From Pseudomonas triticifolii (GTDB taxonomy: Bacteria > Pseudomonadota > Gammaproteobacteria > Pseudomonadales > Pseudomonadaceae), in assembly GCF_014358015.1 (NCBI RefSeq), contig NZ_JACONV010000008.1, positions 1-64,000 of the forward strand: DNA of 64,000 bases, in the 5' to 3' direction. Positions 36,325-45,930 of this stretch are shown one piece after another (position 1 is the stretch's first letter; each line of letters begins with the position of its first letter). The translations under genes and the position numbers were made by a program. The notes below the pieces were generated by a model that saw nothing but the letters and a program-made list of their open reading frames with translations, did not search any database and was not told where the DNA came from.

Positions 36325-36732
36325 TCAATCCGCGTTCAGCACGGCAACACCTGCCTTGGCGACCTGGGCATCCTGATCGGCCTTGACGCCGGACACGCCT
36401 ACTGCGCCGATCACCTGGCCATCGACGATTACCGGCACGCCGCCTTCCAGCGAGGTCAGCAGCGGGGCGCTGAGAAACGCCGTGCGGCCACCGTTGACCA
36501 TCTCTTCGTAGCCTTTGGATTCGCGTCGGCCCAACGCCGAGGTGCGGGCTTTTTCGATGGAGATATAGCTGCTGATCGCTGAGGTGTCGTCCAGGCGCTC
36601 GAAGGCCAGCAGGTGGCCGCCGTCATCGACAATCGCAATTGCCACGGCCCAGCCATTGGCCTGGGCCTCGTTGCGGGCGGCGATGAGCATCTGGCTGACT
36701 TCGTTCTGGGTCAATACGGCTTTGATCTTCAT
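36325..36732 (-). CDS. glcG: GlcG, DUF336 heme-binding-like protein
   Basis: A 135-residue protein of the GlcG/HbpS (DUF336) family: KAVLTQNEVSQMLIAARNEAQANGWAVAIAIVDDGGHLLAFERLD, then the glycine-rich GGVPVIVDGQVIGAVGVSGV close. It is encoded between glcF and glcB as in E. coli. Its role in glycolate use is not established. Confidence 0.93.
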   Translation of the reverse strand: MKIKAVLTQNEVSQMLIAARNEAQANGWAVAIAIVDDGGHLLAFERLDDTSAISSYISIEKARTSALGRRESKGYEEMVNGGRTAFLSAPLLTSLEGGVPVIVDGQVIGAVGVSGVKADQDAQVAKAGVAVLNAD

Positions 36733-36765
36733 GGGAGCTCCTGAGAAAAAGTGGGGTAAGAATAG

Positions 36766-37992
36766 TCAGTGCGTACCGTTCAGCGCCTGGTCGATCAGCT
36801 CGATCCAGTGCCGTACCGGTGTTCGGTGGGCGCTTGCCAGGTGGGTCTGGCAGCCGATGTTCGCGGTGGCGATGACCTGCGGTTTGCCGCTCTCTAACGC
36901 ATTCATCCGGTTGTCGCGCAACTGGCGGGCCAGCACCGGTTGCGTGACTGAATAGGTGCCTGCCGAGCCACAGCATAAATGGCCATCCGGCACAGCCGTC
37001 AGGTTGAAGCCTAAACGAGCCAGCACCTTTTCGACTTCACCACCCAGCTTCTGCGCGTGCTGCAATGTGCAGGGGCAATGGAACGCCAGCCGCGTGTCGG
37101 TTTTGATGCCCAACGTTTCCAGAGGTTCGTCGCGCAGCACCTCGACCAGATCGCGGGCCTTGGCGCTGACCTGTGCGGCCTTGTCGGCATAGGCCGGATC
37201 GTGGCGCAGCAAATGACCGTAATCCTTGACGAACGCCCCACAGCCACTGGCCGTCTGGACAATGCTCTGCGCGCCGCCTTCGATGGCGGGCCACCAGGCG
37301 TCGATGTTGCGTCGGGCGCGATCCAGTCCCGCGTCCTGTGCATTGAGGTGATAGTCCACCGCGCCGCAACAGCCTGCTTCGCTGATCGGGGTGACGCTGA
37401 TGCCCAGCCGGTCCAGCACCCGAGCGGTGGCCGCGTTGGTGTTGGGCGACAGTGCCGGTTGCACGCAGCCTTCGAGCATCAAGACTTGGCGAGCGTGACG
37501 CGTGTCCGGTCGAACGCCTGCGCTGTGAATCGCGGAGGGCAGCTTGTCTTTGAGCGTGTCCGGCAGCAGTGGGCGGAAGGTGGTGCCCAAGCGGGTCAGC
37601 GTTTTGAACAGGCTTGTATTGGGCACGACGTTGCGCAAGCCTTCGCGCAACAGTCGCTGGCCCAGTGGTCGAGGCACGGCGGCATCGACGACAGCGCGGC
37701 CTATGTCCAGCAGGTTGTGATAGTCGACTCCAGAAGGGCACGTGGTCTCGCAGTTGCGGCAGCTCAGGCAGCGGTCCAGGTGCAGTTGGGTTTTTTCGGT
37801 GACCTCATTGCCTTCCAGTACCTGCTTGATGAGGTAGATCCTTCCCCGTGGGCCGTCCAGTTCATCGCCCAGCAATTGGTAGGTCGGGCAGGTGGCGTTG
37901 CAGAAACCGCAGTGCACGCAGCTGCGCAGAATGCGTTCAGCTTCTTCAGCGCGGGGCAGTTGTCGGGCCTGTTCGCTCAGGGTGGTCTGCAT
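36766..37992 (-). CDS. glcF: Glycolate oxidase iron-sulfur subunit GlcF
   Basis: A 408-residue subunit with two 4Fe-4S motifs: CVHCGFCNATCP (about 26-37) and CLSCRNCETTCPSGV (about 75-89). The rest holds the paired CCG domains (EAGCCGAVDYH; HLCCGSAGTYS). It carries electrons from the flavin subunits to the respiratory chain at the inner membrane face. It begins two bases after the glcE stop. Confidence 0.95.
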   Translation of the reverse strand: MQTTLSEQARQLPRAEEAERILRSCVHCGFCNATCPTYQLLGDELDGPRGRIYLIKQVLEGNEVTEKTQLHLDRCLSCRNCETTCPSGVDYHNLLDIGRAVVDAAVPRPLGQRLLREGLRNVVPNTSLFKTLTRLGTTFRPLLPDTLKDKLPSAIHSAGVRPDTRHARQVLMLEGCVQPALSPNTNAATARVLDRLGISVTPISEAGCCGAVDYHLNAQDAGLDRARRNIDAWWPAIEGGAQSIVQTASGCGAFVKDYGHLLRHDPAYADKAAQVSAKARDLVEVLRDEPLETLGIKTDTRLAFHCPCTLQHAQKLGGEVEKVLARLGFNLTAVPDGHLCCGSAGTYSVTQPVLARQLRDNRMNALESGKPQVIATANIGCQTHLASAHRTPVRHWIELIDQALNGTH

Positions 37993-37994
37993 GG

Positions 37995-39053
37995 TCAGAG
38001 CTCCGCGTACAGTCGGCCGGGGTTGAAGATTCCTTGCGGATCGAGCCGGGTCTTGAGTTGATGGTGGTAGCGCATCAAAGGCGCGACCAGTGGCTGGAAC
38101 GGGCTGTCGTGGTGGCCTGGCGTGTAGCAGGTTGCATGCCCGCCGACCGCCGTTGCCAGGCTGCGAATGGCTTCACCGTCGGCGTCGGATTTCAGCCAGC
38201 GCTGGGCCCCGGCCCAGTCGATGAGTTGTTCGCCTGGCAGGTCCAGCACGCTGGTGTCGGCCGGTACGCAGATACGCCAGAGTGGGCGCGGGTCGGCGAA
38301 GAATGGCAGGCTTTGTTCATTGAGTGCCCGCCAGTACATCGGGTCCAGTTTTTCGCCGCCCAGCCGGTCATGCGCAGCGGCCACCGAACCTTCGCCACCT
38401 TCAAGGCGCAGACGCAATACCCGTCCATCATGACTGGCGGCGCTGATTGGAATGGGCTGCTGGCCCCATTGCGTCAGGCACGCCAGCGCACGGGCGCTGT
38501 CCATTTCCAGCGCAATACTGCTGCACAGGCGTGGTCTGGGCAGGACTTTGAGCGAGACTTCGGTCAGTACACCCAGGCAACCCATGCTGCCCGCCATCAA
38601 ACGCGAGACGTCGTAACCGGCGACGTTCTTCATCACTTCGCCACCGAACCTCAGGTGCTTGCCGTGACCGGTGATCACCCGGGTGCCCAGCACAAAATCA
38701 CGCACCGACCCGCTCCACGGACGTCGTGGTCCCGATAGACCCGCCGCGACCATGCCGCCCAGCGTGGCATCGCCAAAGGTTGGCGGCTCGCAAGGCAGCA
38801 TCTGACCCGCATCATCAAGGGTCTGCATCAGCTCGCTCAGCGAGGTGCCGGCGCGGGCGGTGATGACCAGTTCGGTCGGGTCGTAACTGACGATGCCGCA
38901 ATGACCGCGGGTGTCCAGCACCTGACCTGACACTTCACGGCCGAGAAAGGCTTTGCTGTTGCCGCCCTGAATGCGCAGCGCAGTGGCGTCGTGCAAGGCC
39001 TGGTTGACCTGATCAAGGAGCGCGGCGCTGGCGTCTGTGTCTTGTGCAATCAT
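37995..39053 (-). CDS. glcE: Glycolate oxidase FAD-binding subunit GlcE
   Basis: A 352-residue FAD-binding (PCMH-fold) subunit: LRIQGGNSKAFLG (pyrophosphate loop), GIVSYDPTELVITARAG, and TFGDATLGGMVAAGLSGP. The start at 39053 overlaps the glcD stop (TGATG). The longer frame to 39296 is out of place inside glcD and is rejected. It works with GlcD and GlcF in oxidising glycolate to glyoxylate. Confidence 0.94.
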   Translation of the reverse strand: MIAQDTDASAALLDQVNQALHDATALRIQGGNSKAFLGREVSGQVLDTRGHCGIVSYDPTELVITARAGTSLSELMQTLDDAGQMLPCEPPTFGDATLGGMVAAGLSGPRRPWSGSVRDFVLGTRVITGHGKHLRFGGEVMKNVAGYDVSRLMAGSMGCLGVLTEVSLKVLPRPRLCSSIALEMDSARALACLTQWGQQPIPISAASHDGRVLRLRLEGGEGSVAAAHDRLGGEKLDPMYWRALNEQSLPFFADPRPLWRICVPADTSVLDLPGEQLIDWAGAQRWLKSDADGEAIRSLATAVGGHATCYTPGHHDSPFQPLVAPLMRYHHQLKTRLDPQGIFNPGRLYAEL

Positions 39054-40552
39054 CAGAAACGCTCCAGGTCGGGGAAGGGCAGTTGCCCGGCATGCACGTG
39101 CATGCCGCCGAACTCCGCACAGCGGTGCAGCGTCGGGATGTTCTTGCCAGGGTTGAGCAGGCCGCTGGCGTCGAATGCCGCCTTGATGGCATGAAAAAGG
39201 GTCAGTTCGTCGCTGTTGAACTGCGCACACATCTGGTTGATTTTTTCCCGGCCCACGCCGTGCTCCCCGGTGATACTGCCGCCAACCTTGACGCACAATT
39301 CGAGAATCTTGCCGCCCAGTTCCTCGGCGCGCTCCAGCTCGCCCGGCTGATTGGCATCGAACAGAATCAATGGGTGCATGTTGCCGTCACCGGCGTGAAA
39401 CACATTGGCGACGCGCAGGCCGTAGTGCTCGGACAGCTCGGTAATGCCCCGCAACACGCCGGGCAGCTCACGGCGCGGAATAGTGCCGTCCATGCAGTAA
39501 TAGTCCGGCGACAGGCGGCCGACCGCCGGAAAGGCATTCTTGCGACCGGCCCAGAAGCGCACGCGTTCGGCTTCGTCTTTTGCCTGACGCACTTCGGTGG
39601 CGCCCGCCTGCGTCAACACCTGGCGCACGCGCTCGCAATCATCGTGAACGTCGGCTTCGACGCCATCCAGTTCGCACAACAGAATCGCTTGTGCCTCCAC
39701 CGGATAGCCCGCATGGATGAAGTCTTCAGCGGCGCGGATCGCCAGGTTGTCCATCATTTCCAGACCGCCGGGAATAATGCCCGCCGCGATGATATCGCCG
39801 ACCGCACGCCCGGCTTTCTCCACTGAATCGAACGCCGCCAGCAGCACTTTGGCGACCTGCGGTTTGGGCAGCAGCTTGACCGTCACTTCGGTAATGATGC
39901 CGAGCATGCCTTCGGAGCCGGTAAACAGCGCCAGCAGATCAAAACCGGGCGAATCCAGTGCATCGCTGCCCAGCGTCATGTACTCGCCTTCGACGGTCAG
40001 GATCTCGACCTTGAGCAGGTTATGCACGGTCAGGCCGTACTTGAGGCAATGCACGCCGCCCGCGTTTTCAGCGACGTTGCCACCAATGGAGCAGGCAATC
40101 TGCGAGGAAGGGTCTGGCGCATAGTACAACCCATGAGGTGCCGCAGCCTGGGAAATGGCCAGGTTACGCACGCCAGGCTGAACACGCGCCAGCCGGGCGG
40201 CGGGGTTGATCTCCAGGATCCGGTTGAAGCGCGCCATCACCAGCAGCACGCCTTGCTCCAGCGGCAGCGCGCCGCCCGATAACCCGGTGCCAGCGCCGCG
40301 CGCGACTACCGGCACGCGCCGCTCATGGCACAGCTTGAGGATCGTCTGCACCTCTTCGATATGGCGCGGCAGCACCACCAGCAACGGCGTGGTGCGGTAG
40401 GCGGACAGTCCGTCACACTCGTAAGGCCGCAGCTCTTCGGCGCGGTGCAGGATGTCCAGGTCGGGTAATTGCTGTTCCAGGTCGTGCAGCAATTGTTGCT
40501 TGTCGACAACAGGCAGCACGCCGTCGAGGCGTTCGTCGTAAAGAATATTCAT
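39053..40552 (-). CDS. glcD: Glycolate oxidase subunit GlcD
   Basis: A 499-residue flavoprotein. The FAD-binding loop is VPVVARGAGTGLSGGALPLE (about 77-96), followed by DPSSQIACSIGGNVAENAGG; the C-terminal domain has HAGDGNMHPLILFD and the closing GSITGEHGVGREK. It is the catalytic subunit of glycolate oxidase, first gene of the glcDEFGB operon, divergent from its regulator glcC with a 344-base gap. Confidence 0.96.
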   Translation of the reverse strand: MNILYDERLDGVLPVVDKQQLLHDLEQQLPDLDILHRAEELRPYECDGLSAYRTTPLLVVLPRHIEEVQTILKLCHERRVPVVARGAGTGLSGGALPLEQGVLLVMARFNRILEINPAARLARVQPGVRNLAISQAAAPHGLYYAPDPSSQIACSIGGNVAENAGGVHCLKYGLTVHNLLKVEILTVEGEYMTLGSDALDSPGFDLLALFTGSEGMLGIITEVTVKLLPKPQVAKVLLAAFDSVEKAGRAVGDIIAAGIIPGGLEMMDNLAIRAAEDFIHAGYPVEAQAILLCELDGVEADVHDDCERVRQVLTQAGATEVRQAKDEAERVRFWAGRKNAFPAVGRLSPDYYCMDGTIPRRELPGVLRGITELSEHYGLRVANVFHAGDGNMHPLILFDANQPGELERAEELGGKILELCVKVGGSITGEHGVGREKINQMCAQFNSDELTLFHAIKAAFDASGLLNPGKNIPTLHRCAEFGGMHVHAGQLPFPDLERF

Positions 40553-40636
40553 CAGGCAACCCAGGATTATTTTTATCGGGCTAGCGGTTGCCTTGCATCA
40601 TTGGGGGTATGAGTCGTAGTGTCTATGAGGAAAAGG

Positions 40637-40651
40637 ACTGGTCGAACCAGT
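40637..40651. promoter_or_regulatory. GlcC operator A
   Basis: ACTGGT CGA ACCAGT matches the TGGT-N3-ACCA core typical of FadR-subfamily GntR regulators. It lies 85 bases before glcD. Confidence 0.75.
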
Positions 40652-40743
40652 TCTTGAGCGTTTGTTTTCAGAGTCTGTTTTTTTAATCTTTTAAAATCAA
40701 AAGGTTGGTATGCATTTGATCTGGTTGTTTACAGCCAGCTTTT

Positions 40744-40758
40744 ACTGGTCATACCAGT
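40744..40758. promoter_or_regulatory. GlcC operator B
   Basis: ACTGGT CAT ACCAGT, the same palindrome with a different spacer, 107 bases downstream of operator A and 139 bases before glcC. Confidence 0.75.
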
Positions 40759-40896
40759 GCGGTTGTCCGCGTTTCATCAGGCAACACGCAATTTACTGAC
40801 TGAATACAAATGAGTGTAGGCCCGGTGTTCGTCGAGGGGCCATGTTGTTTCGGCCCTGTCCTGCAAAGAAAAAAGTAGCGCTCCAGCGGAGATCTC

Positions 40897-41664
40897 ATGA
40901 ACAACGAATCCACCCCAAGACCCCCGCAAGTCGCAGACGTGGTCTGCGAGCGGATCGAGCGGCTGATTGTCGACGGTGTGCTGAAGGTCGGCCAGTTGCT
41001 GCCGTCCGAGCGACGCCTGACCGAAAAGCTCGGTGTGTCGCGTACCGCATTGCGCGAGGGCCTGAAGCTGCTGCGGGCGCGGGGCATTATCGAGACGCGG
41101 CAGGGCAAGGGTTCGTTTGTTGCACAGATGAATGCCGATCAGCACACCTCGCCGCTCATGCACCTGTTCGGTTCGCAGCCGCGCACGCTCTTCGATCTGT
41201 TCGAAGTGCGCAGCCTGCTGGAGGGCGAGTCAGCGCGACTGGCGGCGCTGCGTGGTACCGCCGCCGATTTTGTACTGATCACCCGCAGCTACGATGCGCT
41301 GGTTGCGGCACAAGGCAGCGAATTGTCGGCCAGTGAGCATGCACGCCTGGATCATGCCTTTCATCTGGCCATTTGCGAGGCCTCGCACAACCCGGTACTG
41401 GTGCAGACCCTGCGCTCACTGACCGACCTGTTGCTCAACACGGTCTTTGCCTCGGTCAATAACCTGTATCACCGTGAACCGCAAAAACGTCAGATCGACC
41501 GCCAGCACGCCCGTCTGTACAACGCGGTCACCGGTCGTCTGCCGGAACAGGCGCGCAAGGCTGCGCTGGCGCACATTCAGAGCGTCAGCGAGAACCTGCG
41601 CGAGATCGAAAACGAAGAGCAGCGCCTGGTGCGCGCCACTTTGCGGCTGGAGGGCTGGACCTGA
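40897..41664 (+). CDS. glcC: GlcC, FadR-subfamily glycolate regulator
   Basis: A 255-residue GntR/FadR-type regulator. The N-terminal winged helix has VADVVCERIERLIVDGVLKVGQLLPSERRLTEKLGVSRTALREGLKLLRARGII, and the C-terminal all-helical FCD domain has LFDLFEVRSLLEGESARLAA and the metal-site histidines of HARLDHAFHLAICEASHN. It is divergent from glcD, with two matching TGGT-N3-ACCA palindromes between them. E. coli GlcC activates the operon with glycolate; the same is expected here. Confidence 0.93.
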   Translation: MNNESTPRPPQVADVVCERIERLIVDGVLKVGQLLPSERRLTEKLGVSRTALREGLKLLRARGIIETRQGKGSFVAQMNADQHTSPLMHLFGSQPRTLFDLFEVRSLLEGESARLAALRGTAADFVLITRSYDALVAAQGSELSASEHARLDHAFHLAICEASHNPVLVQTLRSLTDLLLNTVFASVNNLYHREPQKRQIDRQHARLYNAVTGRLPEQARKAALAHIQSVSENLREIENEEQRLVRATLRLEGWT

Positions 41665-41709
41665 CTCCTGGGCGCAGACGTGTGTTGACAGGCGTGCAGC
41701 GATCCCGCA

Positions 41710-41728
41710 ATTTACGCATTACGTAAAT
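41710..41728 (+). promoter_or_regulatory. HmgR-type operator before maiA
   Basis: ATTTACG CATTA CGTAAAT, a perfect 7-5-7 palindrome followed by a further half site ATTACGAT. It mirrors the site before hmgA (44547-44565) including the extra half site, which is TTTACGAT there. Confidence 0.85.
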
Positions 41729-41806
41729 CAATTACGATAATCGCCGATAGCGACACTAAAACAATAACAACAGGCAACGCGATGCGCGTTCCAGCAGGCA
41801 GCTTCC

Positions 41807-42442
41807 GTGGACCTATTCACCTACTACCGCTCGACGTCCAGTTACCGCGTACGCATTGCGCTGGCGCTCAAAGGGCTGCAGCCCACTGCGATCCCGGTCA
41901 ATCTGATTCGCGACGGCGGCGAGCAGCACAAGCCCGACTACCGCGGCGTCAACCCACAGGGCAGAGTGCCTGCGCTCAGGCTCGACGACGGTACGATCAT
42001 CACCCAGTCGCCTGCCATTATTGAATACCTTGAAGAGCGCTATCCCGATCCGCCCTTGCTGGCGTCGGAACTGGTCCTGCGTGCCCGCCAGCGTGCGGTC
42101 GCTGCGACCCTGGCGTGTGACACTCATCCGTTGCACAACGTGTCGGTGCTCAACCGGTTGCGAAGTATGGGGCATGACGAAATGGCCGTTTCAGGCTGGA
42201 TTGGCTACTGGATCAGTGAGGGCCTCAATGCTGTCGAGCAACTGATCGTCGGCGACTGTTTCTGTTTCGGCGACACACCCAGTGTCGCGGATGTTTATCT
42301 GCTGCCCCAGCTGTATGCGGCCCGCCGCTTCAATGTTGATCTGGGCTCACTGCCACGTATTGAGCGGGTGGAACAGCGAGCCTTGCAGCATCCAGCCTTT
42401 TTGCAGGCGCACCCGGATGCACAATCGGACAAGCCGGAGTAG
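41807..42442 (+). CDS. maiA: Maleylacetoacetate isomerase
   Basis: A 211-residue zeta-class glutathione transferase that isomerises maleylacetoacetate to fumarylacetoacetate in tyrosine breakdown. It has the catalytic YYRSTSSYRVRIALALKG (Ser near residue 10), QSPAIIEYLEERYP in the glutathione site, and the C-terminal helical half. The start is GTG at 41807 with a weak ribosome site. It stands about 2.2 kb before the start of hmgA rather than in the hmgA-fahA operon, but an operator like that of hmgA lies 79 bases upstream. Confidence 0.93.
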   Translation: MDLFTYYRSTSSYRVRIALALKGLQPTAIPVNLIRDGGEQHKPDYRGVNPQGRVPALRLDDGTIITQSPAIIEYLEERYPDPPLLASELVLRARQRAVAATLACDTHPLHNVSVLNRLRSMGHDEMAVSGWIGYWISEGLNAVEQLIVGDCFCFGDTPSVADVYLLPQLYAARRFNVDLGSLPRIERVEQRALQHPAFLQAHPDAQSDKPE

Positions 42443-42582
42443 GCTGCCTTTATGAGAATTCTTGGACTGCAACTGATTTTCGGTGATTTCCTCGCCCGCA
42501 GTGTGCGAGGGATTCCGTGTGCGCCGCCCGCAGGACTGTGACGACTTTTTGCGTTATCCCACTTTCCTGCAAGGAGCCAGAC

Positions 42583-43659
42583 ATGGCTGATCTCTACGAA
42601 AACCCGATGGGCCTGATGGGCTTTGAATTCATCGAATTCGCATCGCCAACCCCCAATACCCTTGAGCCTGTGTTCGAAATCATGGGTTTCACCAAGGTGG
42701 CGACCCACCGCTCCAAGGACGTGACCCTGTATCGCCAGGGCGCGATCAACATCATCCTCAACAACGAACCGCACAGCCTGGCGTCTTACTTTGCGGCAGA
42801 GCACGGGCCGTCGGTATGCGGTATGGCGTTCCGCGTCAAAGACGCGCAAAAAGCCTACAACCGCGTGCTTGAACTGGGCGCACAACCACTGGAAATCGCG
42901 ACCGGGCCTATGGAACTGCGTCTGCCGGCCATCAAGGGTATTGGCGGTGCGCCGCTGTACCTCATCGACCGTTTTGGCGAAGGCACGTCTATCTACGACA
43001 TCGACTTCAATTTCATTGAGGGCGTGGACCGGCATCCGGTCGGCGCTGGCCTCAAGTTCATCGATCACCTGACCCACAACGTCTATCGCGGTCGTATGGC
43101 GTACTGGGCGAACTTCTACGAGAAGCTGTTCAACTTCCGCGAAATTCGCTACTTCGACATCAAGGGCGAATACACCGGTCTGACCTCCAAGGCCATGACC
43201 GCGCCCGACGGGATGATTCGTATCCCGCTGAACGAGGAGTCCTCCAAGGGCGCAGGGCAGATCGAAGAGTTTCTGATGCAGTTCAACGGCGAGGGCATCC
43301 AGCACGTGGCGTTCTTCACCGACGACCTGATCAAAACCTGGGATGCGCTCAAAGCCATCGGTATGCGCTTCATGACCGCGCCACCAGAGACCTATTACGA
43401 GATGCTCCAGGGCCGTCTGCCCGATCATGGCGAGCCTGAAGACGAGCTGAAAACCCGAGGCATTCTGCTCGACGGTTCTTCCGACGGTGGCGAGCGACGT
43501 CTGCTGTTGCAGATATTCTCCGAAACCCTGATGGGCCCGGTGTTCTTCGAGTTCATTCAGCGCAAAGGTGATGATGGCTTCGGTGAAGGTAACTTCAAGG
43601 CGCTGTTCGAATCCATTGAGCGGGATCAGATCAAGCGCGGTGTACTGACCGCTGACTGA
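42583..43659 (+). CDS. hpd: 4-Hydroxyphenylpyruvate dioxygenase
   Basis: A 358-residue non-heme iron dioxygenase that makes homogentisate from 4-hydroxyphenylpyruvate. The iron ligands are His162 ([12 protein letters not shown]), His241 ([11 protein letters not shown]) and Glu323 ([12 protein letters not shown]), agreeing with the known pseudomonad enzyme. AAGGAG precedes the ATG at 42583. It lies between maiA and the convergent regulator hmgR. No HmgR-type palindrome is seen in its own 140-base upstream gap. Confidence 0.96.
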   Translation: MADLYENPMGLMGFEFIEFASPTPNTLEPVFEIMGFTKVATHRSKDVTLYRQGAINIILNNEPHSLASYFAAEHGPSVCGMAFRVKDAQKAYNRVLELGAQPLEIATGPMELRLPAIKGIGGAPLYLIDRFGEGTSIYDIDFNFIEGVDRHPVGAGLKFIDHLTHNVYRGRMAYWANFYEKLFNFREIRYFDIKGEYTGLTSKAMTAPDGMIRIPLNEESSKGAGQIEEFLMQFNGEGIQHVAFFTDDLIKTWDALKAIGMRFMTAPPETYYEMLQGRLPDHGEPEDELKTRGILLDGSSDGGERRLLLQIFSETLMGPVFFEFIQRKGDDGFGEGNFKALFESIERDQIKRGVLTAD

Positions 43660-43671
43660 GGATTATCAATG

Positions 43672-43692
43672 CCCGGTGCTTCAGGCGCCGGG
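43672..43692. terminator. Bidirectional terminator hpd / hmgR
   Basis: CCCGGTGC TTCA GGCGCCGGG between convergent genes, with a T run (ATTTTC) after it on the hpd strand. Confidence 0.7.
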
Positions 43693-43700
43693 TACGATTT

Positions 43701-44489
43701 TCAGGCAGGCATCGCACCGCCCATGCGTTCGCTGATGGCGGTCGCCGTTTCCAGCAGGCGTGTGGCCGCGATGCTCTGCACCTGATCAGTCAGGATCGAG
43801 CCCGGACCGACAACCGTGATCACGCCGACCAGCTTGTTGCCCATGGCAAACAGCGGGCACGATGCGGCGTTGATGCCTGGCATCAGCAGCCCCTGAATCT
43901 GATGCACACCCATCGTGCGGATTTGCTTTAGATGAAGGTCGATTTCCTTCAACTGAGCGGCATTCAGGTGCGGTGCTTCCTGCGCGCGCAGCGGTGCGGT
44001 TTCCGGCGTTTTCAGGAAACTCTCGAACACCATGCCCGTGGATGAACTGAGCAGCGGCAGCACCGAGCCGATCTGCGTGACCAGTGTCACCGCACCCATC
44101 GACGGCTCGACGTACACCACGGTCGGACCCTTATTGCCCCACACCGCCAGAAAGCAGGTCTGATTCAGCTCGTCGCGCAGGTTCGCCAGCCAAGGTGCAG
44201 AGACCTTCAGCACGTCCAGCTTGCCCAGCGAAGCCAGACCGACCTGCAAGGCCTCGCGGCCCAGACCGTAGTGACTGGTCACGGCGTCCTGTTCGGCGAA
44301 GCCACTGGCGACCAGCGCTTGCAAATAGCGATGAACCTTGGCGGCAGGCATGCCCAGATGCTCGGCCAGTTTCGACAGCGAAGTGGCAGGCGACAGTTCT
44401 GCGAGCGCCTTGAGTACGCTCAGGCCCACTTCAGCGGCCTGGACCTTCTGTTGGCGTCCGTTAGCCGGACGTTCTGTCTCTTGGGTCAT
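43701..44489 (-). CDS. hmgR: IclR-family repressor HmgR
   Basis: A 262-residue IclR regulator: N-terminal winged helix (LSVLKALAELSPATSLSKLAEHLGMPAAKVHRYLQALVASGF) and a C-terminal effector domain (FLAVWGNKGPTVVYVEPS, then NAASCPLFAMGNKLVGVI). It is divergent from hmgA. HmgR of P. putida binds an operator of palindromic type and releases it with homogentisate; the palindromes at 41710 and 44547 fit such a site. Confidence 0.92.
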   Translation of the reverse strand: MTQETERPANGRQQKVQAAEVGLSVLKALAELSPATSLSKLAEHLGMPAAKVHRYLQALVASGFAEQDAVTSHYGLGREALQVGLASLGKLDVLKVSAPWLANLRDELNQTCFLAVWGNKGPTVVYVEPSMGAVTLVTQIGSVLPLLSSSTGMVFESFLKTPETAPLRAQEAPHLNAAQLKEIDLHLKQIRTMGVHQIQGLLMPGINAASCPLFAMGNKLVGVITVVGPGSILTDQVQSIAATRLLETATAISERMGGAMPA

Positions 44490-44546
44490 GGGATCGCGCG
44501 CCGGTCTGGAAAGGCAGCTTTATAGCTTGACCGGCCTGCAAACTCA

Positions 44547-44565
44547 AATTACGTTATGCGTAATT
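44547..44565 (+). promoter_or_regulatory. HmgR operator before hmgA
   Basis: AATTACG TTATG CGTAATT, a perfect 7-5-7 palindrome 61 bases before hmgA and within the hmgR promoter region, followed by the half site TTTACGAT. Confidence 0.87.
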
Positions 44566-44625
44566 GATTTACGATTAAAGCAAAACATCCACAGTTGAGT
44601 GACCCGATAAGAACAAGAGGTCCAG

Positions 44626-45930
44626 ATGCCTGCACACTTCCCTCACGAGCCGCTGGTCTATCAGACGGGGTTCGGCAATCAGTTCAGCAGTGAAGCGCTG
44701 CCCGGTGCATTGCCGGTCGGTCAGAACTCGCCGCAGCAACATCCTTTGGGCCTGTACGCCGAACAGTTGTCAGGCACGGCGTTTACCGTTGCGCGCAGCG
44801 AAGCGCGCCGCAGCTGGCTCTACCGGATCAAGCCCTCGGCGGCGCATCCCGCCTATCAGCGCATGACACGGCAGATCACTGGAACCGGGCAGGGACCGAT
44901 CACGCCCAACCGCTTGCGTTGGAATGCTTTCGATATTCCGGCAGAACCCGCTGACTTCCTTGAGGGCCTGATCTCGCTGGCAAGCACCTCGGCGGCTGAT
45001 CAGGCCGAGGGCGTCAGCGTCTATGTGTACGCGGCCAACACGTCGATGCAGCGGGCATTCTTCAATGCTGACGGGGAATGGCTAATCGTGCCGCAACAAG
45101 GGCGTCTGCGATTGATCACCGAGCTGGGCTTGCTGGACGTCGAGCCGCAGGAAATTGCCGTGCTACCGCGTGGCATGAAGTTCAGCGTGCAATTGCTCGA
45201 CGCCAACGCGCGTGGTTACGTATGCGAGAACCACGGCTGTGCCCTGCGCCTGCCTGATTTGGGGCCGATTGGCAGTAATGGACTGGCCAACCCGCGAGAT
45301 TTCATGACGCCGGTGGCCTGGTTCGAGGAGCGTGACGAGCCTGTAGAACTGGTGCAGAAATTCCTCGGTGAACTGTGGGCCACGTCACTGGATCACTCGC
45401 CGTTCGACGTGGTCGGCTGGCATGGCAACAATGTGCCGTACAAATACGACCTGCGCCGTTTCAACACCATGGGCACCGTCAGTTTCGATCATCCCGACCC
45501 TTCGATCTTCACCGTTCTGACCTCGCCCGGCGCTGTTCATGGTCAGGCCAATGTCGACTTCGTGATCTTTCCTCCGCGCTGGATGGTGGCGGAAAACACC
45601 TTTCGGCCGCCCTGGTTCCATCGCAACCTGATGAACGAATTCATGGGGTTGATCGACGGTGCCTACGACGCCAAAGCCGAGGGCTTCATGCCCGGCGGCT
45701 CTTCTTTGCATAACTGCATGAGCGCACACGGCCCCGACAACATCACGGCCGAAAAAGCCACGGCTGCCGAGCTCAAACCGCACAAGATCGAAAACACCAT
45801 GGCGTTCATGTTCGAGACCGGCAAGGTGCTGCGTCCCGGTTGCTACGCGCTGGAGTGTGCGCAATTGCAAACCGATTACGACGCCTGCTGGAACGGCATG
45901 GCCAAGACTTTCACCAAGGAACTGCCCTGA
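44626..45930 (+). CDS. hmgA: Homogentisate 1,2-dioxygenase
   Basis: A 434-residue ring-cleaving dioxygenase that opens homogentisate to maleylacetoacetate. The fold and iron site show [18 protein letters not shown] (His and Glu) and [15 protein letters not shown] (His). AAGAGG precedes the ATG at 44626. Its stop overlaps the fahA start (TGATG). Confidence 0.96.
   Translation: MPAHFPHEPLVYQTGFGNQFSSEALPGALPVGQNSPQQHPLGLYAEQLSGTAFTVARSEARRSWLYRIKPSAAHPAYQRMTRQITGTGQGPITPNRLRWNAFDIPAEPADFLEGLISLASTSAADQAEGVSVYVYAANTSMQRAFFNADGEWLIVPQQGRLRLITELGLLDVEPQEIAVLPRGMKFSVQLLDANARGYVCENHGCALRLPDLGPIGSNGLANPRDFMTPVAWFEERDEPVELVQKFLGELWATSLDHSPFDVVGWHGNNVPYKYDLRRFNTMGTVSFDHPDPSIFTVLTSPGAVHGQANVDFVIFPPRWMVAENTFRPPWFHRNLMNEFMGLIDGAYDAKAEGFMPGGSSLHNCMSAHGPDNITAEKATAAELKPHKIENTMAFMFETGKVLRPGCYALECAQLQTDYDACWNGMAKTFTKELP

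Noticed and set aside
42295..43428. 377-codon minus-strand frame over hpd
   Set aside because: The plus strand encodes an intact dioxygenase with all three iron ligands; the antisense frame has no family features.
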